From Nitrospirota bacterium (GTDB taxonomy: Bacteria; Nitrospirota; Nitrospiria; SBBL01; JAADHI01), in contig JAJDBU010000067.1 of NCBI GenBank assembly GCA_029261195.1, positions 1 through 56,949 on the forward strand: 56,949 bases of DNA, given 5' to 3'. The notes beneath the pieces were generated by a model. That model saw only the letters and a list, made by a program, of their open reading frames with translations, was not told where the DNA came from and made no database searches. The position numbers and the translations under genes were made by a program. Positions 36,974 through 44,178 of this stretch are shown here, piece by piece. The number at the start of each line of letters is the position of its first letter. Positions within the stretch are counted from its first letter, which is position 1.

Positions 36974-37187
36974 CTAAAAATTAGTCCTCTCCTCGAAAAT
37001 CGCCAGCTTGAGAGAAGTCTTCCCTCGCAGAGATTGAACCAATTGGCTAATCGATAGATGGGGAGGAGCCGATAGAAATATATGTACACGGTCTCGAGAT
37101 ACATGCCCTTTTGTAATCTCGACATCTTTCGACTTGCAAACCTCTCAGATCATATACGGTATGGCTCCACTTGCGGTAATATTCCAC
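36974..37187 (-). pseudogene. IS200/IS605-type TnpA (Y1 transposase) remnant
   Basis: Reading the minus strand from a GTG at 37187, EYYRKWSHTVYDL is the usual TnpA opening. After a frame change near 37143 the C-terminal region follows: CKSKDVEITKGHVSRDRVHI, then SAPPHLSISQLVQSLRGKTS, ending with TAG at 36974-36976. About 60-70 central codons including HUH His residues of the normal protein are missing, so the gene is dead by internal deletion. A small hairpin upstream (TCGCC-TTACG-GGCGA near 37209) fits an IS end. The family call rests on motif recognition. Confidence 0.75.
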
Positions 37188-37424
37188 TGCGCAAACAGAC
37201 TAAAGTCTTCGCCTTACGGGCGAGGGGTTTTTCTCCCATTCCCCGAGGGGGACAATAAATCAAAAGTACAAGCTACATTTCCCGGGTATCTGACTACCAT
37301 ATATGGTGAAATTCTGGGAGTCCTTAGTGTACGTTAGACTACATCCGTGAGTACACCATCTCTGATATCTATTGGTAATGACCATTGAGTTACTCTGAAA
37401 TAAATCAAATGAAAAGGAGAAACG

Positions 37425-37763
37425 ATGATGACAGTGGATCTCACAGAAATTCAGAAAAAACTAAACAAAGTAGCTTGTCCACTATGTAAGCAATCAAAAA
37501 TTGACGTGAAATTGAGGTGTGATTTGGGTTACGGGGAATGCCTTGCAGTCGCGGAATGTGGAAACTGCGGCACAGTTTACGAGGTCTCCACTGAACGCAG
37601 TGTGCTGGATCAGGGAAAAAAAGACTGTCCTGACCCAATTTGTCCGGAATGTCATGGTTCCGATGTCGACCTGGAAATGCGTTGCGAGCTTCCCTCTCGC
37701 CGGTGTTTCTATATCGTCCATTGCAAACCATGCGACCATCCGTTTGTTCCCAAAAAGATTTAG
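37425..37763 (+). CDS. Tandem zinc-ribbon protein
   Basis: The 112-residue protein consists of two copies of one cysteine-rich unit: CPLC...LRCDLGYGEC...CGNC in residues 18-55, and CPEC...MRCELPSRRC...CKPC in 73-105. Each copy could bind zinc through CxxC pairs, and both share the middle [LM]RC[DE]L motif. I recognise no named family; nucleic-acid or protein binding is possible but unproven. AAAGGAG precedes the ATG. Confidence 0.7.
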   Translation: MMTVDLTEIQKKLNKVACPLCKQSKIDVKLRCDLGYGECLAVAECGNCGTVYEVSTERSVLDQGKKDCPDPICPECHGSDVDLEMRCELPSRRCFYIVHCKPCDHPFVPKKI

Positions 37764-37888
37764 TTGTGAGTGAAATTTCACCGTCAGTGAGTTGTCAGAC
37801 GATGAAGAAATACTGAATGGCTTGCCTTGTAGCAAATAACAAGGGATTGTGGGAAGATTGGCTCCCGAAATAAGGGAAAAGCCAGCCC

Positions 37889-38545
37889 ATGAGCAGAATC
37901 ATCTCTATTGATCCGGACAACCCGGACTCTTCAGTCCTCTCCGCTGCGGCCACCTTGATCCGTCGAGGTGGCCTTGTTGCCTATCCGACGGATACCACCT
38001 ACGGCATTGCCGCCGATCCATTTAACGAAAAGGCGGTTTCGCATCTTTTCAGGGTAAAAAACCGTCCTTTGTCCAAGCCGATTCTTCTCTTGATTAATGA
38101 TATTCAGTGTCTACATTCTTTGGTGCACCGGGTTTCGCCTCTTGCCAAAGCGGTGATTAAGAGATATTGGCCGGGACCCCTCACCTTGGTTTTTCAGGCT
38201 TCCACAGCCCTTTCCCCGGCGCTGACGGCTGACACGGGCAAGATCGGTCTTCGGCTTCCGGCTGCTCTCCTTCCATGCACCCTGATTCGTATGACCGGTT
38301 TTCCCTTGACGGCGACGAGTGCAAATTTATCGGGTGAGCCTTCCCCGGTTACGGCCCAAGAGGTGGAGCGGATGATCGGCGATAATATTGATTTGGTCTT
38401 GGATGGCGGACTCTGTGAGGCACTACCGTCAACCCTCCTTGACCTAAGCGATGATTCTCCCAAAATCGTACGAGAGGGTAAGGTCCCGGCAGACAGCCTT
38501 GAAGCATTTTTCAACTATTATAACATCAACCTTCATAAAACATGA
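37889..38545 (+). CDS. tsaC: L-threonylcarbamoyladenylate synthase (TsaC/Sua5/YwlC)
   Basis: The 218-residue YrdC-fold enzyme makes the threonylcarbamoyl-AMP needed for the t6A37 modification of ANN-decoding tRNAs. Motifs include GGLVAYPTDTTYGIAADPF, the KxR and SxP block VKNRPLSKPILLL, and TATSANLSGEPSP. It lacks the extra C-terminal Sua5 domain, so TsaC-type. It stands alone between the zinc-ribbon gene and the respiratory cluster. Confidence 0.92.
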   Translation: MSRIISIDPDNPDSSVLSAAATLIRRGGLVAYPTDTTYGIAADPFNEKAVSHLFRVKNRPLSKPILLLINDIQCLHSLVHRVSPLAKAVIKRYWPGPLTLVFQASTALSPALTADTGKIGLRLPAALLPCTLIRMTGFPLTATSANLSGEPSPVTAQEVERMIGDNIDLVLDGGLCEALPSTLLDLSDDSPKIVREGKVPADSLEAFFNYYNINLHKT

Positions 38546-39004
38546 TCCGAAAACATCGAATGAGCCTCCATGCCGACTTGCCTTATACGGGATTTCAAGC
38601 CATAGAAAAGCCGGAGAAAAAGCATTTTAATACGGAATGAAAGCCAGAAATACAGGACTATACTCGTATGAAACCCCATTCAAGAATAATTTGTGACAAT
38701 TCATTGACATGCATAGTGGGGTATGATATAAATCGCGTACTTTTTCTGGGAGGACGCTGGGTGTCATCTGGAAAACATTGTGTAACTATATGAATTTATA
38801 AAGAAAATATTGTTAGAATCAGCAGAGATGTCCATTTGGATTTAGACGCTTTTGGTTGCTCTTTGGGGCCTCGAATTCGGACTATTTTTTCTGCTTGGAA
38901 ATATTGTTTGTTCGATTTTGCGTAACACCACAAGTTTGAACACCCTAAATGCTCATCTCGACAAGGGTAATAGGGATTGCCGGTCTTTAGGTCAAGGAAA
39001 GGGT
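38546..39004. other. Upstream region of the respiratory cluster
   Basis: This interval separates tsaC from the first cytochrome. Apart from the promoter at 38704-38732 I see no gene. An open frame that continues upstream from the cytochrome to a TTG at 38852 encodes a hydrophobic stretch but lacks a ribosome site; I treat it as leader. Confidence 0.4.
38704..38732 (+). promoter_or_regulatory. Near-consensus sigma70 promoter of the respiratory cluster
   Basis: A perfect TTGACA at 38704-38709 and TATAAA at 38727-38732 are separated by exactly 17 bp. It is the best promoter match in the window and stands before a 14.8-kb run of plus-strand electron-transport genes. A predicted start near 38740 leaves an untranslated leader of about 265 bases. 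Confidence 0.75.
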
Positions 39005-40168
39005 TTGAATTTGCACGAAAGAATCGAAACGGCCTTTAGAGTTGCCTTACTGTTTTTAGTTCTTCATTTCGTCGCTTTTTCCGGTTCTCCGGCCCATGCG
39101 GGACCTGACCCTGTAGAGGGCAAGCACCTTTTTAAACATTATTGCGTTGTCTGTCATGGCATTTCCGGAAAAGGAGATGGCATCAATGCGGATAGTCTGG
39201 GCGATGTCCACCCCACCGATCTAACCACCGCCGAGTTCGATAAATACGATGACGAGGAAATCTACGAGGTTATCGAAGGGGGGGGTGCTGCGGTTGACAT
39301 CTCCTATTATATGCCCCCTTGGGGTGAGGTTTTTTCGGAAGATCAAATCAATAGCATTATTACCTATGTCCGGACCCTGTCAGAAGAGCAGGGCGATCCT
39401 TCCATTGCTGCGGTGCGGGTAAGTAGCATTGGAAGGAAGGGGGAGGGAAAGTGCCTTGTTTGTCATGCAAAAAAGAGTAATCTGCTTAGCCCCATTGCGC
39501 CAAATATCGGACATGAAGGCAGTAAGTGGAAGCCGGAAGCGCTAGAGGAGTTTTTGAGGGAACCAGGGAAACTCCGTCCGAATGGGTTTATGCCTTTTAC
39601 CAAGGCGAAGATGCCGAATTTTTTCTTCACGGATCAGGAGATTACGGCACTCGTTGACTACCTGATGACCCTAAAAGACGAAGGGGTGAAGTCTGATGTC
39701 TTGATGGGCTGGGATCCGTCCGATGTTTCGGGGATTGAGGAGGGAGAATTTCTCTTCAACGAAGAGTTTGCCTGCGATGGCTGTCACAAGCGTTCTCCGG
39801 GAGGGGATGGAGGGATTGTCGGTCCGGAACTCTCGAATGCGATGGAACGGATACAACCCGAATGGGTTTATTATTGGCTGAAAAATCCTCAGGCGATGCG
39901 TCCCGATACCCCGATGCCTAACTTTAAGATGTCGGATAGCCAGATTCGGTCTATTCTTGCCTATATGATGACTTTGACTCCAGGTGAGTCAAGAGCAACG
40001 ACTGTGTCAAGTACGATCCCTGATCCCGCGTCCGTTGCCAAAGGGCAGCGGATTGCCGAAGGCAAGAATTGCGGTGGATGTCACCTGATGGATTCATTTA
40101 ACACGCAGCTTGGCATGGCTGATGAGAGTCAAGAGGAAGATCCGGCTTCTGAAACAACAGAAGAGTGA
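39005..40168 (+). CDS. Tetraheme cytochrome c
   Basis: The 387-residue periplasmic protein has a signal peptide ending SGSPAHAG and four CXXCH sites: CVVCH, CLVCH, CDGCH and CGGCH, each in a cytochrome c-like fold with downstream Met ligands (YMPPWGEVFS, MPFTKAKMP, MPNFKMSD). The first two thirds resemble tandem class I cytochromes of the cbb3-FixP type. I choose TTG at 39005 because AGGA lies six bases upstream and the signal peptide follows directly; TTG at 38852 is the longer alternative. It would pass electrons to the oxidase encoded downstream, by inference. Confidence 0.8.
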   Translation: MNLHERIETAFRVALLFLVLHFVAFSGSPAHAGPDPVEGKHLFKHYCVVCHGISGKGDGINADSLGDVHPTDLTTAEFDKYDDEEIYEVIEGGGAAVDISYYMPPWGEVFSEDQINSIITYVRTLSEEQGDPSIAAVRVSSIGRKGEGKCLVCHAKKSNLLSPIAPNIGHEGSKWKPEALEEFLREPGKLRPNGFMPFTKAKMPNFFFTDQEITALVDYLMTLKDEGVKSDVLMGWDPSDVSGIEEGEFLFNEEFACDGCHKRSPGGDGGIVGPELSNAMERIQPEWVYYWLKNPQAMRPDTPMPNFKMSDSQIRSILAYMMTLTPGESRATTVSSTIPDPASVAKGQRIAEGKNCGGCHLMDSFNTQLGMADESQEEDPASETTEE

Positions 40169-40194
40169 TAATAGTGATGAGGAAAGGTGAAAAC

Positions 40195-40722
40195 ATGAAT
40201 CGAAAAGCATCTCTTTGGGCGGTTAGTTTGTTTGTAGTTCTACTCTTGTTGGTTCCGAGTGCGGGGCATGCAGAAAAAGATGACGATGATAAGCCCTTGA
40301 AGCCTGTGCCGAAGGCCTTCGCCGACAAACATATGCCTAAGGGATGGTGGACTGACACCAAGATTATTGCTGAAGGGAAAAAGATCTTTGAAACAAGGGA
40401 GATTACCTATACCTATAAAAGAAAAGAAAAAACGGCTAAGGACGGTTGTGCAACCTGTCATGCGATCAATAAGAAAAAAGACCGCCCCAAAAAACGGGGT
40501 GCCAGAGATTTTCGCGTGGGTAAGCGGATGCATCGCTTCTCCGATAGCTACTGGTTCTGGAGGACTTCCGAGGGGGTGAAGAAGACATCAATGCCGGCAT
40601 GGGGTAAAGAACTGACTGAAGAGGAGATCTGGAAGGTGATCGCGTATGAGCATACCTGGTCACATGGAGATAAACCTGCGGTTCATGAGCATAAAGAGAT
40701 TGAGCGTAGCGTAGAGAAGTAA
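40195..40722 (+). CDS. Monoheme cytochrome c
   Basis: A 175-residue protein with signal peptide MNRKASLWAVSLFVVLLLLV... ending at about residue 26, a Lys/Asp-rich mature N-terminus and a single heme site CATCH. The downstream TSMPAWGKELTEEEIW carries the likely axial Met. An insertion between the CXXCH and the Met (KKKDRPKKRGARDFRVGKR) is unusually basic, suggesting a docking surface for an acidic partner. ATG at 40195 has AAGGTGA just upstream. It begins 26 bp after the tetraheme gene. Confidence 0.85.
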   Translation: MNRKASLWAVSLFVVLLLLVPSAGHAEKDDDDKPLKPVPKAFADKHMPKGWWTDTKIIAEGKKIFETREITYTYKRKEKTAKDGCATCHAINKKKDRPKKRGARDFRVGKRMHRFSDSYWFWRTSEGVKKTSMPAWGKELTEEEIWKVIAYEHTWSHGDKPAVHEHKEIERSVEK

Positions 40723-40747
40723 TAGCTTACGTCAGTGTAATTTTCAC

Positions 40748-40769
40748 GGCACCATTTGCGAATGGTGCC
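40748..40769 (+). promoter_or_regulatory. Intercistronic hairpin in the respiratory cluster
   Basis: GGCACCATT at 40748-40756 and AATGGTGCC at 40761-40769 form a perfect 9-bp stem with a TGCG loop between the monoheme cytochrome and the first MrpD-like gene. There is no U run, so it is more likely an RNA-stability or processing element that separates the cytochrome and membrane-subunit parts of the transcript than a terminator. Confidence 0.5.
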
Positions 40770-40824
40770 AAAATCCTAAAATGTCTATGGTGAGATAGGC
40801 GAGGCTGAGGTAATAAGAGCGAAT

Positions 40825-42330
40825 ATGGAAATGGAATCCATAAAACCGTTTTTGGCTGTGTTGATCCCGTTTATCGGCGGGGCAGCCATTATTGCAACTC
40901 GGAAAAACAAAAATATTCGTGAAGGCTGTTCGCTTGGAGCGGGTGTCCTGATGTTTTTTGTTGTTCTCAGTATGCTCTCGCCCGTTCTTGATGGTAAAAC
41001 CCTTCACTACACGCTCTTCGATTTCTGGCCGACTGTGCCCATTGGCTTCCGAGTGGATGGCTTGGGACTTCTCTTTGCCCTCGTTGCAGCTTTTACCTGG
41101 ATTTTAACAACCATTTATTCCATTGGTTACATGCGTGGCCTCAAGGAACACTCTCAAACCCGTTTTTATTTTTGTTTTGCGGTCACACTGTCTGCAACGA
41201 TGGGGGCGGCTTTTTCAAATAACTGGTTTACACTCTTCCTTTTTTACGAGTTGATCACTTTTTTTACTTATCCTCTGGTCGCGCACCATGAAACAAAAGA
41301 GGCCTGGGCAGGAGGAAACAAGTATCTCTTGTATCTTTTGGCAACCTCGAAACTTTTTATGGGCGTCGCCATTCTCTTGACCTATTACTACGCCGGATCA
41401 CTTGATTTTACGGCCAATGGCATTCTTCCTGCCGATGTGGAATCAGCGACCTTAACAATTATCTTTTTTCTCTACTTGTTCGGGGTTGCTAAAGCGGCAC
41501 TCATGCCTTTTTCAGCCTGGTTACCTGCCTCTATGGTGGCGCCCACCCCAGTGAGTGCGCTCCTTCATGCAGTTGCCGTTGTGAATACCGGGGCCTTTTG
41601 TATCTTGCGGGTTGTGCTTAATACCTTCGGTGTGGATTTGTTGCAGAGCCTGGATATCGGGTCGATTGCCGCCTATCTTGCCAGCTTTACGATTATTATG
41701 GCCTCGGTTTATGCAATGTCGAGGGATAACCTTAAGGAACGGATTGCGTATTCTACGGTCAGTCAACTTTCCTACATGATATTGGGCGGAGTGCTCTTGA
41801 GCGCCAGTGGGCTGACGGGAGGTATTTTGCATATCGCAAATCATGCAATAGCCAAAATCACGCTTTTTTTCTGTGCCGGTTCGATCTATGTGGCGACGAA
41901 AAAAACCCATGTCTCTCAATTGGATGGTATTGGCCGAAAAATGCCCTGGACGATGGGTGCCTTTGCGATTGCCACTCTAAGCATGGTCGGAGTACCTCCT
42001 TCTGCAGGTTTCTTAAGTAAGTGGTTTTTGTCACTAGGGGCAATTGAAGCGAACCAGGTACCTATTGTGTTTGTGATGCTGGTCAGTGGACTTTTAAATG
42101 CAATTTATTTTCTGCCTATTGTGCATCGGGCCTTTTTTAAAGCTCCAAATGAAGGCCTGTCTCTTGCGCTTGCAGGAGATAAAGATGGGGTTGCAGTGCA
42201 GGGGGTAGAGTCGTCTTTTAAGGAGCCGATGTATTGTGTCATTCCTTTGTGCATCACGGCTGGGGCGTCCATTCTACTAGGCATATTCCCGAATCTTCTT
42301 CTTGATCTGATCAAACAGGTGACAGGATGA
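40825..42330 (+). CDS. MrpD/NuoM-like ion-translocating subunit (first copy)
   Basis: The 501-residue protein has about 14 membrane helices of the Mrp/complex I antiporter family. The ion-path residues are in place: Glu142 (LFLFYELITFF), Lys223 in helix 7 (GVAKAALMPFSAWLPASM), His249 (SALLHAVAVVNTGAF) and Lys344 (HAIAKITLFF). It is therefore competent as a proton- or sodium-translocating channel. No other complex I genes (NuoA-K) are present; instead it precedes a second MrpD-like gene and the bd-like oxidase, so the likely partner is that oxidase. Confidence 0.88.
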   Translation: MEMESIKPFLAVLIPFIGGAAIIATRKNKNIREGCSLGAGVLMFFVVLSMLSPVLDGKTLHYTLFDFWPTVPIGFRVDGLGLLFALVAAFTWILTTIYSIGYMRGLKEHSQTRFYFCFAVTLSATMGAAFSNNWFTLFLFYELITFFTYPLVAHHETKEAWAGGNKYLLYLLATSKLFMGVAILLTYYYAGSLDFTANGILPADVESATLTIIFFLYLFGVAKAALMPFSAWLPASMVAPTPVSALLHAVAVVNTGAFCILRVVLNTFGVDLLQSLDIGSIAAYLASFTIIMASVYAMSRDNLKERIAYSTVSQLSYMILGGVLLSASGLTGGILHIANHAIAKITLFFCAGSIYVATKKTHVSQLDGIGRKMPWTMGAFAIATLSMVGVPPSAGFLSKWFLSLGAIEANQVPIVFVMLVSGLLNAIYFLPIVHRAFFKAPNEGLSLALAGDKDGVAVQGVESSFKEPMYCVIPLCITAGASILLGIFPNLLLDLIKQVTG

Positions 42331-42584
42331 ATCTAGGTGATTTTTTTAGAAAATACGGGGAAGATGACATTTTTTGCAAGAAGGCAAAAAAAGGGTTTTA
42401 TGTCTTTCTTGGTCTTGTGGTGATCAGTGATTTTTTTGTTCACCATGACCATGTGAATTTTTTATGGGACAAAATCCCCGGATGGTGGTCTGCATACGGA
42501 TTTATTTCAACCGTTGTTATGATTGTCCTTTCGAAGGCAATCGGACATGCCTGGCTGATGAAATCAGAGGATTATTATGATTGA
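42327..42584 (+). CDS. Small membrane protein between the MrpD-like subunits, 85 aa
   Basis: The 85-residue product has about two hydrophobic helices (YVFLGLVVISDFFV and YGFISTVVMIVLSKAIGHAW) and charged ends. I recognise no family. It overlaps the preceding stop by 4 bp (ATGA) and overlaps the next start by 8 bp, so it is firmly locked in the operon and is probably a structural subunit between the two antiporter-like proteins. Confidence 0.7.
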   Translation: MNLGDFFRKYGEDDIFCKKAKKGFYVFLGLVVISDFFVHHDHVNFLWDKIPGWWSAYGFISTVVMIVLSKAIGHAWLMKSEDYYD

Positions 42585-44112
42585 GTGGGTTTCACCCTCC
42601 CTGTTCTTCTATCTCGGCGCTGCGATTCTTCCTTTTATAAAAGGAAAAGGCCGCTCAGGACTTCTGCTTTCCATTCCAGTGCTTGCCTTGCTCACGATTC
42701 TTTCCGCTTCTCAGGGCATCCATGGTGTCGTGTCTTTTGCTGGCCAGGAACTGATCTTCGGTCGTGTAGATAAACTGAGCCTTGGATTCGGCGCTGTTTT
42801 TATGGTGAGTGCCTTTGCGAGTCTTGTTTTTGCTTTACATGTGAAGGATTGTCGCGAGCACATTTCGGCCTTGCTCTATGTCGGCAGTGCGGTGGGAGCG
42901 GTTTTTGCGGGAGATCTCTTTTCTTTCTTTCTGTTCTGGGAGATTGCTTCCTTCTCTTCTGTTTTTTTGATTTGGTTGAGAGGGGAAGAGGCTTCAAATG
43001 CTGCCGGGATGCGTTATATTCTGGTGCATATTACCGGAGGTCTGCTTCTCTTTGGCGGCATTGTTATTCATGTCGGTAGCGGTGGAGGCATCGCTTTTGA
43101 CGCAATGCCTCAAATGGGTCTGGGCCCGACACTCATGTTGATGGGCTTTCTGATCAATGCGGCGGTTCCACCGGTTCATGCCTGGTTGGCGGATGCCTAT
43201 CCTGAGGCCACACTGACCGGCGTGATTTTCTTGAGTGTCTTTACGACCAAGACAGCTATTTATGCTTTGATACGCGGGTTTCCTGGAACACCGATCCTCA
43301 TTGTTTTAGGTGCGGTGATGGCCGTTTATGGTGTGATGTATGCGGTCAATGAAAATAATTGCCAGCGAGTCTGGTGCTATCATCTGATCAGTCAAAATGG
43401 CTATATGATCACCGGGATCGGTATCGGGACGGCACTGGGAATCAACGGCGCAGTCTCTCTCGCCTTTACAAATATTGTTTACAAGGCATTGCTCATGATG
43501 GGTATCAGCTCAGTCACTCACATGACAGGTGGGAGAAAGCAATCCGAGCTGGGTGGTCTTTATAAAAGCATGCCTTGGACTTTTCTGCTCTTTGTGGTCG
43601 GGGGCTTTGCGATTGCTGGGGTGCCACCGCTTGTAGGCTTTGTGAGTAAGTCGATTGTGGTTTCTGCAGCGGCTGAAATACATCAGGGTTGGGTCATATT
43701 AATGCTCGTTTTTGGTGCCTGTGGAACTTGGCTTCATCCCCTAAAGCTCATCTATATGGTCTTTCTTGGAGAAGACAGGGCTAAGGACAGGAAGATCAAG
43801 GTGACGGATCCACCGGCCAATATGTTATGGGGAATGAGAATTCTTGCAACGCTTTGCATCGTTTTCGGACTTTTCCCTGGGTTACTCTACGGCATGTTCC
43901 CGGAGCCCATGGAGTACCATCCTTACACTCTGGGTCATCTGGTTGAAGCCTTTCAATACATGGGCTTTACCCTCTTGGTCTTTATGCTGTTCCTGAAAAA
44001 GCTGACGCCGGAAAATTATATCAGTCTGGACACCGATTATATCTATCGAAAAGGAAGTCTTGTTTTTATGTGGTTGGTCAAGCGTCTCGCATTTTTGAGG
44101 CATGTGACATGA
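42577..44112 (+). CDS. MrpD/NuoM-like ion-translocating subunit (second copy)
   Basis: The 511-residue protein has about 14 helices. Glu122 (FLFWEIASFSS) and Lys225 (TTKTAIYAL) are conserved, but the helix-7 lysine position reads LINAAVPPVHAWLADAYPEA, with Asn194 where the first copy has Lys223; I recall the same Asn in one MrpD/MbhH-related clade. The C-terminus SLDTDYIYRKG resembles MrpA/D tails. The two copies differ enough to be separate modules and not a recent duplication. It precedes the oxidase by 66 bp. Confidence 0.87.
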   Translation: MIEWVSPSLFFYLGAAILPFIKGKGRSGLLLSIPVLALLTILSASQGIHGVVSFAGQELIFGRVDKLSLGFGAVFMVSAFASLVFALHVKDCREHISALLYVGSAVGAVFAGDLFSFFLFWEIASFSSVFLIWLRGEEASNAAGMRYILVHITGGLLLFGGIVIHVGSGGGIAFDAMPQMGLGPTLMLMGFLINAAVPPVHAWLADAYPEATLTGVIFLSVFTTKTAIYALIRGFPGTPILIVLGAVMAVYGVMYAVNENNCQRVWCYHLISQNGYMITGIGIGTALGINGAVSLAFTNIVYKALLMMGISSVTHMTGGRKQSELGGLYKSMPWTFLLFVVGGFAIAGVPPLVGFVSKSIVVSAAAEIHQGWVILMLVFGACGTWLHPLKLIYMVFLGEDRAKDRKIKVTDPPANMLWGMRILATLCIVFGLFPGLLYGMFPEPMEYHPYTLGHLVEAFQYMGFTLLVFMLFLKKLTPENYISLDTDYIYRKGSLVFMWLVKRLAFLRHVT

Positions 44113-44178
44113 AATATTCAGTTGATGGAAATAGGATGAAGGGACGTTCTGCCTTTGGAATTCAAAGGGGAGGGTATC

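Noticed and set aside
38852-39004. Longer N-terminus for the tetraheme cytochrome starting at TTG 38852
   Set aside because: The first 51 codons precede a clear signal peptide and lack a ribosome site, while TTG 39005 has a good one. Kept only as an alternative.
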